In this document: positions 24,084 through 34,084 of the stretch, piece by piece
Numbering within the stretch: the stretch's first letter is position 1
Layout of the letters: every line of letters starts with the position of its first letter
Assembly (NCBI GenBank): GCA_944386375.1
Contig: CALXAW010000001.1
Coordinates: 1 to 35,377 of the forward strand
Length of the DNA: 35,377 nucleotides
Source of the DNA: an uncultured Clostridia bacterium
Lineage (GTDB): Bacteria; Bacillota; Clostridia; TANB77; CAG-508
Direction: 5' to 3'
Position numbers and translations under genes: made by a program
The notes under the pieces: model-generated
Databases searched by the model: none
What the model was told of the DNA's origin: nothing
The model's input: only the letters and a program-made list of their open reading frames with translations

Positions 24084-27000
24084 TTAGTTTATAAATCTAT
24101 ATACTCTAGTGAATGGATTATAATCTGATAAAGATGTTACACATATACCAGATGATGGACTAGCTGCATGTACATATTGCCCATTTCCTAAGTAAATAGC
24201 AACATGTCCAGATGACCATAGCACATCTCCAGGTTCTAGGTTATTTTCACTCAAATTTGTTGTATAATTTGAATTTCCATAATCATATGTTGTGTTTCCT
24301 GGATTAATTCCAAAAAACTGTTGATATAATCTACTTACAAAGCTTGAACAATCATAATAAAATTCTTCATATCTAAGAGCTTGGCTATATTGATATTTGT
24401 CATCATCCGCTATTCTTAATGCCTCATTTAACATTTGTATCATTCTGTTTTTATTATTTTCTGAAAGTGAAATTTCTCCAATTCTGCTGTCTGCTGATGC
24501 TCCACTTGGGGCTTCTTGGTCTTTAAACATATTATAATATTTTTGTGCTTCACTTAATCTTTCAGTCATATGGGGATCACTTGGTCTTTCAAATGTCCAA
24601 CAAAATGCAATCGTTGCTTGTTCTACTGTTGTAGCATTAAAAAAATCTGATGGTGTATATCCATTATATGATAAAAATTGATATTCTGCAAAACCATCTG
24701 CTCCTCCATATGGATTAAGCTCACCAAGTAAAAACTCTATTTGTAAATTTTCATCAGTCCAACTAGTATTTCTGCTGGCCGCAAATTCCTCTAACTTGGT
24801 TCTTCTCGGACCTGTCCATTGACATAATCCTATACCCGCACCAGAACCTATTTCTATGATAGATGGATCAAATCCACCAGATTCCCAAGCTATATTTCCA
24901 AGTACACCAGCCGCCTGTTCTTTGCTATAGCCTATATCTAATAATGCAAACCAAAGTTTTTCTTGTATACTATTTCCAACAATTCCAGAAACGTCAGAAA
25001 AATTAGCTTCTAAAAATATACTAAAATCAAAATCTGTAACACCATAATCTGTATCTGTTGCTTTATATAATAGATATTTTATTAAATCTAATATTGTACC
25101 ACTTGTTGATTCCTTATGTTCCATTATTTCAAATAACCAACTAGCTGCAGACCTTATGTTACTTCTTGTTCCCATTCTATCAGATTCATTAAATAATGTT
25201 ACAAAATTTGGTGCAGTATGTTCGTCAACTTTTTCTGTTATTATTGGCGTTCCTTTTATATATTTTCTAACTTTTATATTATTTGTTACATTATCTGTTT
25301 GTCCTACATACCTATAATAATATGTAAGGTCTATGTCTTGAGTTACTCTAGCAATAGCACTCATATCTGCTCCTTGCCCTATTCCATTTTCTCTTCTATC
25401 TTCACTCCATTTTTTCTTTACTTCTTCTTTTGCTGATTCAATTTCTTCACATGTATAGTCCTCATTTGGTCCTTGCTTTTTCTCAAGAAATTTATATTCT
25501 TGATCTTCTGGTTTTAATGTACCATTATTGTTATTTGAAGTTTCTACAGCTAAAGTATATTCTTGTCTATAATCCATCATCCACACATCTGCTCTAGTAA
25601 GAGCTATTGTAACAGTATTTGTAGTTGTAACAACTTCGTTCTGTATATAGTAATATGCAACATCATCTACTGTATCATCTGTATGCTCTACTTCACTTTC
25701 TTCTTTATTATTATTTTCGCCTTCTTCTTGTTCATTTTCAGTATTATCATTATTATCACCATTTATTATATCATCTACTTCTTCTTGAGTTGGTGGCTCT
25801 TGGTCTAAGAGATCTTCTATTGTAGTTGCTGCTATTTTTTTATTACTAACTACTTCTACTGCCGATGGTTCCAAGGATAAACTTCCTGTTTGAGTTCCAT
25901 CTGTTTCCTCGGCATTATTATTTTCCTCAGTATTTTCTCCATCTGTATTTTCTGTCTGCTCTCCGCCTCCCATAATTGGATCAGGTTCTCCCTCGTGTTC
26001 GTGTTTTTCCACTTTTACCTCAGAAGTTGTATTTCCACCAGTTGCTGTAACAGTTCCCTCTACTTCAACTTTTTCTTGATATCCATATGTCCAATTATCT
26101 ATATTAGTATTAATTGTTATATTATCAAAAATTGTTATTTCAATTGTACTATTATATGCTAAATCTGCCATATCAAATACAAAACTCTTATCCTCACCTA
26201 TTACTAGCAAAGACCATAATAAATCAAATGGCATAGTAAGGTTTTGCACATATTCTTCATAATTAACTTTAGTTATTGATATTGAAGACTTTGTTGATGT
26301 TATCGTCCCATTAACTACAGATACTTCTTCATTTGTCCCTTTTTCTGCTTCTCCATCTGCTACAACATCTATTCCCATATCCTCTGTTGCTTGTTCCCAG
26401 TTATCATCTGTCCATGTAAAACTTCCATCTACTTGTGTCCAAGTTCCAATAACTGCATAATACCCATGTGTTTTTCTCGTTGATGTTGATGTTGAGCTTC
26501 CAGAATCTCCACCTATTGCAGATATTATACTATCATACCATATTTTGTATCCCTCATCAGTCAAGTGATAACCAGTACTATCTGAATATTTAAGCCAACC
26601 ATCACTACCTTCTATGTTTGATGCAACTTCTAAAAATTCAACATTTTCTTTACCATTACAATAATTTCTTATAGTCCCATTATATGTATCTATTTTATTA
26701 TTTAACTCTGATGCAGATATATATCCTGAATAAGTACTTGCTACATGAGCCACTTCAACTACATATATTTTTTTATTTGGATATTGTTCTTTTAATTTAT
26801 CTATTAATGTTTGCATCGAAGTAGCACTATCTGGATTATTCAAACCTAAATTTAATACTATAGCACTTGCATCTGAATAATTATTAATATTTATAATGTT
26901 TCCATCATCATTTAGAAAATCATTTGCAGTTGCTCCTTGAATTCCATCAAAGTATGTTGTATCAGCTATCCCTTTGCCACTTAATCCTTGAATCCATGAG

Positions 27001-28175
27001 TCTCCTACAAAGTGTAATTTTGATGTATCTATACCACTTCCTTCAGTCCCACTTTCATTATTTTCCGCGGAGTTTTTGTCACTTTCCTCGTCTTCTTCAT
27101 TCTCTTCTTCGCCTTCTTCATAATCTCCAAAACCACCTGTTCCGCTTCCTTGTCCATTGTTATATTTAAAAGTCATTGGATCAATTGCTACTCCATTAAA
27201 TTCTATTTGAAAGTGCAAGTGATTACCTGTTGATACACCTGTACTACCAACTAATCCAATAGCTTGTCCCTTTTCTATTTCATCTCCTGCTTTAACATTA
27301 GGAGTTGTTAACATATGAAAATATTTACTTACATATCCATTTCCATGGTCTATAGTAACATAATTTCCAATTGCTGCATCGAATCCTGCAAGCTTCACTG
27401 TACCTTTCTCACATGCATATATATTTTTACCCCCAGCAGCTCCTATATCAATCCCTTCATGGTAAGAAGTTGCACCATATGCTGGTGCTGATCTATACCC
27501 AAATGGTGATGTTATGTAGACAATTTCCGGATCTACTGGCCAACACAAATTAGGTCCATTGTAATTTATTGAACCAGAAACTCCACTACTACCTTTTTGT
27601 ATCGTAAAGTGAGATAAAACTGCATCTCTGTCTGCATCACTTCCTGTCATATTATATTGTTCTACTAAATGATAAAATCTATCTGGTTCTATATATGTAA
27701 GAGTTTTTACAGTACCATCATTGTCTGCTCTTCTAAATTTAATAATTCCTAGTGGATTATCTGCATCGACTTTTTCCCATTCAATTGGCTCATCTGGATT
27801 AGGTCTCATATCTGGAAATTGCGTCACTAATTCTGCATTCATAAGTCGTGCCAATTCTTCAGGTCCATCTAAATACAAGTCTACTCTCGAACCATTTGCT
27901 ATCATTTCATCCCATATTTCTTGAGCTGTCATGTTACTTGAAATTGTTCCGTCATTACTTACAGTAATATTATTTGAATATTGATTTGATGCATAAGATG
28001 GGTTACTCCAATCATCTTCGCCTATACCATCAACCCATACAAATATATAATATGCAGCTGCTGCTAGTAATGTTGTGACAAGTGAAAAAATTAATACTAC
28101 TACTAGTAATGTCATTAAAAATGGTTTTATGAATCTTACAAAAAGATTTTTTAATACATTTTTTGCTTCTTCCAT
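24084..28175 (-). CDS. Giant multidomain cell-wall hydrolase of the T4SS (PrgK/VirB1-like)
   Basis: A membrane-anchored enzyme of about 1,363 residues that should open peptidoglycan for the transfer channel. In order: a membrane helix (LLVVVLIFSLVTTLLAAAAY, about 23-45); an M23/LytM endopeptidase (about 220-330, SYHEGIDIG and HLHFQ with the metal-binding His/Asp); a Glu-rich linker; an SGNH/GDSL hydrolase (about 388-550, VGDSW, LNLGLNN, YHLTDEGY); a 500-residue acidic Asn/Thr-rich region; a phage-tail-lysozyme-like domain (about 1075-1175, GNIAWESGGFDPS and GLCQWTG); and an NlpC/P60 domain (about 1255-1360, YYDCSSFVSRL and GHVAIYLGNG). All active-site residues look present. ATG 28175 has AGGAGT 7 nt upstream; the frame also has ATG 28214 inside the previous gene. 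PrgK of pCF10 is a three-domain relative in design, without the SGNH domain. Confidence 0.9.
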   Translation of the reverse strand: MEEAKNVLKNLFVRFIKPFLMTLLVVVLIFSLVTTLLAAAAYYIFVWVDGIGEDDWSNPSYASNQYSNNITVSNDGTISSNMTAQEIWDEMIANGSRVDLYLDGPEELARLMNAELVTQFPDMRPNPDEPIEWEKVDADNPLGIIKFRRADNDGTVKTLTYIEPDRFYHLVEQYNMTGSDADRDAVLSHFTIQKGSSGVSGSINYNGPNLCWPVDPEIVYITSPFGYRSAPAYGATSYHEGIDIGAAGGKNIYACEKGTVKLAGFDAAIGNYVTIDHGNGYVSKYFHMLTTPNVKAGDEIEKGQAIGLVGSTGVSTGNHLHFQIEFNGVAIDPMTFKYNNGQGSGTGGFGDYEEGEEENEEDEESDKNSAENNESGTEGSGIDTSKLHFVGDSWIQGLSGKGIADTTYFDGIQGATANDFLNDDGNIININNYSDASAIVLNLGLNNPDSATSMQTLIDKLKEQYPNKKIYVVEVAHVASTYSGYISASELNNKIDTYNGTIRNYCNGKENVEFLEVASNIEGSDGWLKYSDSTGYHLTDEGYKIWYDSIISAIGGDSGSSTSTSTRKTHGYYAVIGTWTQVDGSFTWTDDNWEQATEDMGIDVVADGEAEKGTNEEVSVVNGTITSTKSSISITKVNYEEYVQNLTMPFDLLWSLLVIGEDKSFVFDMADLAYNSTIEITIFDNITINTNIDNWTYGYQEKVEVEGTVTATGGNTTSEVKVEKHEHEGEPDPIMGGGEQTENTDGENTEENNNAEETDGTQTGSLSLEPSAVEVVSNKKIAATTIEDLLDQEPPTQEEVDDIINGDNNDNTENEQEEGENNNKEESEVEHTDDTVDDVAYYYIQNEVVTTTNTVTIALTRADVWMMDYRQEYTLAVETSNNNNGTLKPEDQEYKFLEKKQGPNEDYTCEEIESAKEEVKKKWSEDRRENGIGQGADMSAIARVTQDIDLTYYYRYVGQTDNVTNNIKVRKYIKGTPIITEKVDEHTAPNFVTLFNESDRMGTRSNIRSAASWLFEIMEHKESTSGTILDLIKYLLYKATDTDYGVTDFDFSIFLEANFSDVSGIVGNSIQEKLWFALLDIGYSKEQAAGVLGNIAWESGGFDPSIIEIGSGAGIGLCQWTGPRRTKLEEFAASRNTSWTDENLQIEFLLGELNPYGGADGFAEYQFLSYNGYTPSDFFNATTVEQATIAFCWTFERPSDPHMTERLSEAQKYYNMFKDQEAPSGASADSRIGEISLSENNKNRMIQMLNEALRIADDDKYQYSQALRYEEFYYDCSSFVSRLYQQFFGINPGNTTYDYGNSNYTTNLSENNLEPGDVLWSSGHVAIYLGNGQYVHAASPSSGICVTSLSDYNPFTRVYRFIN

Positions 28176-28206
28176 ATTTTTACTCCTATTCTTGCTAAAA
28201 TCTTTT

Positions 28207-29172
28207 TTACACATCCACTCTAAATTCTAATCTATTTTCATAATTTAGTGTATTGTTAAACTCTTGATATGCATTTGCATCTAATATTATGTCTGAAAAT
28301 ACTATTTGTTTTATTTCTCTATCATATACATATCCAGCATAAAATTTTATTGATATATCATTTGTATGTCCTACCTGTACTGTAAGCATAGGTACTGTTA
28401 ATTCTTGAGTATATGCAGAACTTGTTGAACCATTACTATCTTCTATATATAATGATTTTATTTCTTCTCTGCTATCTAACAATATTGTATTTTCTGTATT
28501 GTTTGTTACTTTTAATCTATATTCTACATAGTCTGAATATTGATTTGCATATAACACTTCTGCTTTTATATTATCATTTTCTGTTATTCTATTTATCTGT
28601 TTACGTCCTATAAAATTGTTTATATTTAATTTATATGTATCGTCTTGTTCTACTATTGTTATATAATCTTGTATAGCAGAACCCTCATTTGATTTTCCTG
28701 TTGAAAGTAAATCTTCTACCATTCGTACTTTATATGTACTTCCTGTCCAATTTTCTACTGTACAATTCTTTTTTTGGCCATTAAAGTTATTATTATAATA
28801 TATATTTCTAAAAATATCTATATTTTCGAACATTTCTTCTTTACATTCATTTGTAAGCATATTATAAGCATTTTCTATATCTCCATTATTGCAATATGTT
28901 AAAAAGTCGTCTATTAATGTTGTTTCTCTTTGTAATTTTTCTTGGCTTATGCTTTGCCCTGTAACTACAGACCTATTTGTAGTAACTGTAGAAGAATTTG
29001 TTTGTATTTTAGGCTCTTGTGTAATATTATTTGCATTTGCTATTTCTTCCTCTGTACCTCTTTTTACAAAGAAGTTTATAACTTGTATTACTAAAATAGC
29101 AGAGGCAATAATTATTACAATTCCCCATATTTTTTTCCTGTTTTGATTATAATATCGTATAAAACTGTTCAT
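28207..29172 (-). CDS. Membrane-anchored NTF2-like protein, VirB8-like channel scaffold
   Basis: 321 residues with one N-terminal membrane helix (IWGIVIIIASAILVIQVINFF, about 14-34) after a short basic cytoplasmic tail. A Thr/Ser/Gln-rich linker leads to an NTF2-like segment at about 85-190 (LIDDFLTYCNNGDIENAYNM, YKVRMVEDLL, YITIVEQDDTYKLNIN). A second beta-rich part at about 200-320 (VEYRLKVTNNTENTILLD) resembles an immunoglobulin-like or DUF4352-like fold. The layout and position between the VirB6-like and hydrolase genes suit a VirB8/PrgL-type scaffold, but this is fold-level inference. The ATG follows GGAGG. The end overlaps the longest form of the hydrolase frame by 8 bp. Confidence 0.72.
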   Translation of the reverse strand: MNSFIRYYNQNRKKIWGIVIIIASAILVIQVINFFVKRGTEEEIANANNITQEPKIQTNSSTVTTNRSVVTGQSISQEKLQRETTLIDDFLTYCNNGDIENAYNMLTNECKEEMFENIDIFRNIYYNNNFNGQKKNCTVENWTGSTYKVRMVEDLLSTGKSNEGSAIQDYITIVEQDDTYKLNINNFIGRKQINRITENDNIKAEVLYANQYSDYVEYRLKVTNNTENTILLDSREEIKSLYIEDSNGSTSSAYTQELTVPMLTVQVGHTNDISIKFYAGYVYDREIKQIVFSDIILDANAYQEFNNTLNYENRLEFRVDV

Positions 29173-29193
29173 AATTATTTACCTCCGCTTATA

Positions 29194-32106
29194 TTATTTT
29201 TTATTTGGTAATCTTAAATTAGTTCTGGCTTGTCCAATATTTTTACCAGCTTTTGCATCTAGGTATGCTTGTGATGCAGTCATTACAAATTTAGTTTGTC
29301 TTTTAGCTCGTTCTTCGTCTCCACCATATGCCTTCATAAATTTTTCATTTAATGTATCTGATATTTCTGTTCTATTTTTCTTAGTCATTGTTTGTGGATT
29401 TTTTCCACCCATTAATGATTCAGTTGTATCCATAATTGCTGTTGCATCCTCTACATTTCCTGCGTATCCTTTTTCTATTAAATTATGTCCTGCTATAATA
29501 TCATCTGCACTTGTTCTACCATTTCTTATAAATTGTTCTACTGTTTTATTGTCATATAATTCTTTAGTTTTAGTTGCTCCTATTTTATTGGCTATTTCTG
29601 CTTTTAAGTCATCATCTTTTAATTTTTCTTTTACTGCCTTTTCTTGCATTGCTTCTGGTGAATCGTAATATCTGCTATCATATGCGTCTTTTACATCTTG
29701 GCTTATATAGTCAGATGGTTTAAAACTACTACTTGCTACACTTTTTCCTGCTGCATATCCTGCTGTAGCTCCAATACCTGCTGCTGCCCATACTTTGCTT
29801 GGATCACCTGCTGCAATGGCAGCGGCTGTACCTAATCCCATTACAGCTGCTCCTGCTGGAATACCTACCATTGCTCCTGCTGCAGCTTTTCCTATAGCTT
29901 TTGGGCCTTTCTCTTTTGCTACTGCTCCTACTGCGCCCATTGCTGACTTAAATCTCTTCTTAGCATTTTCTCCTCTTGATGTAGGTCTTGCTATTTTTTT
30001 CTTTTCACCCTCATTAGCTCTATTTGCTACTGGTATACCAGCTATATTAGCACTACTTGTTCCTGCATTTTCTCCTTTTAATTTTTCTGGCTCTGATTGC
30101 ATTGTATCTTCCATTGCTGCTTGTTGCTCTGCATTTGCCATACGAATTTGGTCTGCTTCTAATGCTGCTTGAGCTTGTTGAGCCGCTATAATTTTTGCTT
30201 TTTCTTCAGCATTCTTTCTTTTTTGTTCTTCAATATAATTTCTGCTGTCCTCATCTTGCTTACCTGACAATCCATTATTATATTCATCTTCCATCTCTTT
30301 TATTGTCTTTCCCTCGTCCTCTAAGAATTTTAGCCTATCTGATTGTTCTTTTTTACTCATAGTTTGTTCACTTGGTAATGATGCTAATACTGAGTCTTTA
30401 TCGAAATTATGTGTTCTTGTAGATAGTAATGCTCCTGAAGAACTACCACTTTTACTTCCTCCTGAATTACTTGCAGAGGGATGCCCCTTAAATCCTTTAC
30501 CTAGCATACTAGAAACTTTATTTACAGCTCCAAACATTACTGCTGTTCCAGCAGGACCTGCAAGTAATGGTGCTGTATCTGCTTTTTGGAATCCAAATAA
30601 GCTACGTAATAATTTTTCTGCAGGTAGCATAAATCCAATTGCTACTAAACTATATACTACATTTTCTCCTGCCAACTCGAAAGCTGATGTTACTAATATA
30701 AAATATAGCAATAAATGCATTGGTTGTATAAGCAAATTAAATATGTATTCTTTAAGCCATTTATCAAACCCTTGAGCAGATCCATCACTTACTTTATCTA
30801 TACAATATGTTAATGCTACTAATGGTGCAATTATTGTTAAAAATGCCATATATAATAACCTTTTTAAATATGTAAATGTAAACATTAATGTAAATATTAC
30901 TAATATTAGGAAACATATTGCTAAACCTATATATTGCGAACCAGATGTATTAAATTGTAATGCTAGTCTTAAGTATCCCATTAAATTTGTAGTCCATACA
31001 TAATATTCTTGTCCATTTTCATCAACAACGTGATAATCATCTTCAGAAAGTGTTGTTTCTGCTAAAAACTCTCCTAATTTATCCATCTTTTCTTTATTAT
31101 CATCATCAACCTTCATTACATATTGATATACATTTTTGTCAACTGATGTTGCAACAATATCTGTTAATTTTTGTACCATAGTAACAGAAAATGCCATTAT
31201 ATAATGCATTAAAAATAATAAACAGAGCCCCACAAACCAATCTTTAAGCATTGTTAAATATTTAGCCTTATCACTTGCTACACTTGATAACAACATTCTT
31301 ATACCAATATACACTAATACAGAAAGCATTGCTACCAAGCAAATATTTCTAATTGTACTATACCATGAACTAATTGTGGATTGTAACATTTGTGCTGAGT
31401 CTTGTTTTGAAGTTATTACTGTTTCCCCATCTTCAGTTGTATAATAATAATAATCAACTACTTGTTCTCCTGTATTATTTCCATCTTCATCAGTTATATT
31501 CGATCTATGCTCATTTATATATATAGGTTCACCAAAAAAGTCAACATTAAATAATAATATATTTCCCTTAAATATTTCTTCTGGACTATATGAATAAGTT
31601 GGTAGATATAAATCTCCAGGTGTTGCACTTCCTTGACTCATCATTGCAGCTACTGAATTTGTAATAGCACTAGATGCTGCACTTGGTATTGTAACAAAAA
31701 GAAGTGAACCTGTAGTAACTGATGCAACAGTTGTTACTGCTGCTGCTGCTGCAACTGCTAACCAACCACCAGTAAGAAACAATCCTATTCCAACTGCTGC
31801 TGCTATTATAGCTCCAATAATAAATTGAAATACATCCCACCATGCGGAATTTAAGTCTGCATGCATCAGTGAACCGTCTATTCCCATTATAGCACTGTGT
31901 AATATACTCATTATTCCATCGCCAATTGTTACCAATAGTGACATTACCGGACTTAGTAGCTTGCCACCCCATTCAATTGCTAAACTTCCATCGTCGTCAT
32001 CTGCTGCCATTATTGGGTTTGCTGCTATAAATTGGAATAATAATACAATTAATAGTATAACTGCAATTTTTTGCCATATTTTCTTGTTAGTAAAAATCTT
32101 ACTCAT
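29194..32106 (-). CDS. VirB6/TrbL-like polytopic channel protein
   Basis: A 970-residue membrane protein with a signal peptide (IAVILLIVLLFQFIAANPIM, cleavage before the Asp-rich ADDDDGS). The N-terminal half has several helices: about 90-145, an Ala/Val-rich pair; about 255-275; 290-315; 385-440 (FLILVIFTLMFTFTYLKRLLY); and 460-500. Large extracytoplasmic loops lie between them. This is the layout of VirB6-like proteins such as PrgH, TrsL or CD411, which form the inner channel. The C-terminal half, from about 520, is cytoplasmic: Ser/Gly-rich, then Glu/Lys/Gln coiled coil, then an Ala/Gly-rich patch (GKAAAGAMVGIPAGAAVMG). Such long tails may contact the VirB4 and VirD4 ATPases. The ATG has AAGGGGG upstream. 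It is 19 bp after virB4. Confidence 0.82.
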   Translation of the reverse strand: MSKIFTNKKIWQKIAVILLIVLLFQFIAANPIMAADDDDGSLAIEWGGKLLSPVMSLLVTIGDGIMSILHSAIMGIDGSLMHADLNSAWWDVFQFIIGAIIAAAVGIGLFLTGGWLAVAAAAAVTTVASVTTGSLLFVTIPSAASSAITNSVAAMMSQGSATPGDLYLPTYSYSPEEIFKGNILLFNVDFFGEPIYINEHRSNITDEDGNNTGEQVVDYYYYTTEDGETVITSKQDSAQMLQSTISSWYSTIRNICLVAMLSVLVYIGIRMLLSSVASDKAKYLTMLKDWFVGLCLLFLMHYIMAFSVTMVQKLTDIVATSVDKNVYQYVMKVDDDNKEKMDKLGEFLAETTLSEDDYHVVDENGQEYYVWTTNLMGYLRLALQFNTSGSQYIGLAICFLILVIFTLMFTFTYLKRLLYMAFLTIIAPLVALTYCIDKVSDGSAQGFDKWLKEYIFNLLIQPMHLLLYFILVTSAFELAGENVVYSLVAIGFMLPAEKLLRSLFGFQKADTAPLLAGPAGTAVMFGAVNKVSSMLGKGFKGHPSASNSGGSKSGSSSGALLSTRTHNFDKDSVLASLPSEQTMSKKEQSDRLKFLEDEGKTIKEMEDEYNNGLSGKQDEDSRNYIEEQKRKNAEEKAKIIAAQQAQAALEADQIRMANAEQQAAMEDTMQSEPEKLKGENAGTSSANIAGIPVANRANEGEKKKIARPTSRGENAKKRFKSAMGAVGAVAKEKGPKAIGKAAAGAMVGIPAGAAVMGLGTAAAIAAGDPSKVWAAAGIGATAGYAAGKSVASSSFKPSDYISQDVKDAYDSRYYDSPEAMQEKAVKEKLKDDDLKAEIANKIGATKTKELYDNKTVEQFIRNGRTSADDIIAGHNLIEKGYAGNVEDATAIMDTTESLMGGKNPQTMTKKNRTEISDTLNEKFMKAYGGDEERAKRQTKFVMTASQAYLDAKAGKNIGQARTNLRLPNKK

Positions 32107-32125
32107 TAGGTTTGTCCCCCTTAAT

Positions 32126-34084
32126 TTAGTTCTTTCTCATTTTTGCTAATTGGTTTAAGTTTGTTTCTACAAACTCAAATTCTTTTTTCGTTGGCATAAT
32201 TTTCAAAATAGCAGTATCTGCTCCTACTTTTAGTAATCCCTCTCCTCTTTGACAGGTTACTAAAAAGTTTGCTTCTCCGTCTGAAAGTTTAAATACTTCC
32301 TTTAAATACTGTATTTCTGATTTATCTTGCGCTAAAAATAGTTTTGTGTCTGAAGATGTTAGTACTGCTTGTGCTTCTGGTTTTTCGTAAAAGTCTTGGA
32401 ACCTTTGCGAAATTATAGCAAGTGATACATTTCTTTTTCTTGCACGTCTTGCCATTTTGTTTAAAAAGTCTACGGCTTCTGGGTATGGAAGTAACATCCA
32501 TGCCTCATCAACTAACACTCTTTTTTTACTTGCTTTTGTTTTGTCTTCACTATTTTTCTTAACAAATTTTTCCCATATCCAAGAAAGCAATATTTGTTGT
32601 GCAAGTGGTCTTGCAAATCTTTCTTCTAGTTGAGAAATATCTAAGTTTATAAATGGTGCTCCATCTAAAAGTTCAAATGTAGATTGTCCATCAAAATATG
32701 CCATTTGCCCATCATATTCTCTTATGTATTGCTTCATAACTTTTAGCAAATAACTATAATGGAATTTATAGTCTTGGTTGTCATTTTCTTGTGCTTTTGC
32801 TTTTATTCTTCTGTACCAACTTCCTATTGTTGGCATTTTCTTTTTTTGTTTTGCAAGCATATTTCCTCTTGCAACACCTCTAGCATCTTGTTGATATAAA
32901 CTATTTGGGTCACTGGTTATACCAAGTGATGCATATTCTTCTGCTACTGCTTCTGCTATTATTTGTTTTGTAAGCTCATTTACCTCTACACTTCTTGTAC
33001 TACCTTTTGCCATTGTAAGTAACCCTTGTGTTACGTCTTCTACTTTATTTTCTATGTTTAACACTGTTCTGTCTTTTCCTGTTATTTCGTCTTTTATTGT
33101 TTCTGTTTCAACATCAAATATATTTATTACTGTTTTTGATGTTGGGCTTATTACTACATTTATTCCTCCAAGGCTTTCTGCAACTATTGTATACTCACCT
33201 TCTGCATCTAGTGCCAAACTTTCTATTCCCATTAGCACTGATGACCTAGATACTAAAGTTTTCATTGTAACAGATTTACCTGCACCAGATTTAGCAAATA
33301 TAACCATATTATAGTTTGTAAGTGAACTATGAAAATTGTCAAATAATATTGGTGTTCCTGTTTGCTTATTAAAACCTAGGGGTACGCCTGTTGGGTGCCC
33401 TATTTCTGATGTTGTAAACGGAAATACTGTTCCCATTGAGTTTCTGTCAAATGTATGTGTTTTCTTTAATTGGTCATCCATTAGTGGTAAATTAGATTGA
33501 AATGCTTCTTCTTGCAATCCCCATGCTGTTTTTATTCCTACTAATGTTTTTGACATTTCTGTTGCTAATAGTTTTGTGTATCTATCTAAATCTTCTAAAC
33601 TATATGTAAATAATGTTGCTACAACAGATGCTTCATATAGTTTATTAAATCCTGCTGCTATTTCGTCTCTTAGTCTTTCTGCTTCTAGTCTTTTTTGTGT
33701 TATAGTACTTTCTCTGTTTATATTACCTTTGTCCATTGCCACGATTCTTTCTGTTTCTAGCTCATTTATTACTCTATTCAATTCATTTTGTGACCTATCC
33801 TCTTTTATTGGATTTATATATACAGATGCATTTAAATCTCCAAAAAGGTACATATCTCTAAACAATTCTGGGAAAGTACACATTCTAGGAAGAGTTGATA
33901 CAAAAAAACTTCTTGCATATCTTTTAGTATTAGATATTATTTCTAAGTGATCTATATTAGAAGCGTCTATTCCAGATGGTGCAATTAAATCTTTTATTGT
34001 TTGCCCTTTTAGAAAATTTGTGTATTCTTCTTCGTTATGCTGTTGTTTTTCTTCTTCTAGTTGTTGTTTTTTGTTTTTCTTCAT
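32126..34084 (-). CDS. virB4: VirB4/TraE-type secretion ATPase
   Basis: The central motor of a type IV secretion system, a cytoplasmic or membrane-associated hexamer. The N-terminal 220 residues carry the VirB4-type domain (YARSFFVSTLPRMCTFPELF, MYLFGDLNASVYINPI). The ATPase core has Walker A IFAKSGAGKSVTMKTL near residue 265, SLALDAEGEY near 290, Walker B KRVLVDEAWMLLPYPEAV near 525 and LAIISQRFQDF near 560. A final LFLAQDKSEIQYLKEVF stretch follows. Length (652) is near the small end of the family. The start is ATG 34084 with GGAGGAG 6-7 nt upstream, which lies 50 bp inside the preceding gene, so translation is coupled. This is the strongest marker that the cluster is a conjugation-type secretion system. 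Confidence 0.95.
   Translation of the reverse strand: MKKNKKQQLEEEKQQHNEEEYTNFLKGQTIKDLIAPSGIDASNIDHLEIISNTKRYARSFFVSTLPRMCTFPELFRDMYLFGDLNASVYINPIKEDRSQNELNRVINELETERIVAMDKGNINRESTITQKRLEAERLRDEIAAGFNKLYEASVVATLFTYSLEDLDRYTKLLATEMSKTLVGIKTAWGLQEEAFQSNLPLMDDQLKKTHTFDRNSMGTVFPFTTSEIGHPTGVPLGFNKQTGTPILFDNFHSSLTNYNMVIFAKSGAGKSVTMKTLVSRSSVLMGIESLALDAEGEYTIVAESLGGINVVISPTSKTVINIFDVETETIKDEITGKDRTVLNIENKVEDVTQGLLTMAKGSTRSVEVNELTKQIIAEAVAEEYASLGITSDPNSLYQQDARGVARGNMLAKQKKKMPTIGSWYRRIKAKAQENDNQDYKFHYSYLLKVMKQYIREYDGQMAYFDGQSTFELLDGAPFINLDISQLEERFARPLAQQILLSWIWEKFVKKNSEDKTKASKKRVLVDEAWMLLPYPEAVDFLNKMARRARKRNVSLAIISQRFQDFYEKPEAQAVLTSSDTKLFLAQDKSEIQYLKEVFKLSDGEANFLVTCQRGEGLLKVGADTAILKIMPTKKEFEFVETNLNQLAKMRKN

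Noticed and set aside
29795..30172. Plus-strand Ala/Pro-rich open frame opposite the VirB6-like gene
   Set aside because: Antisense image of the Ala/Gly-rich tail; composition artefact.
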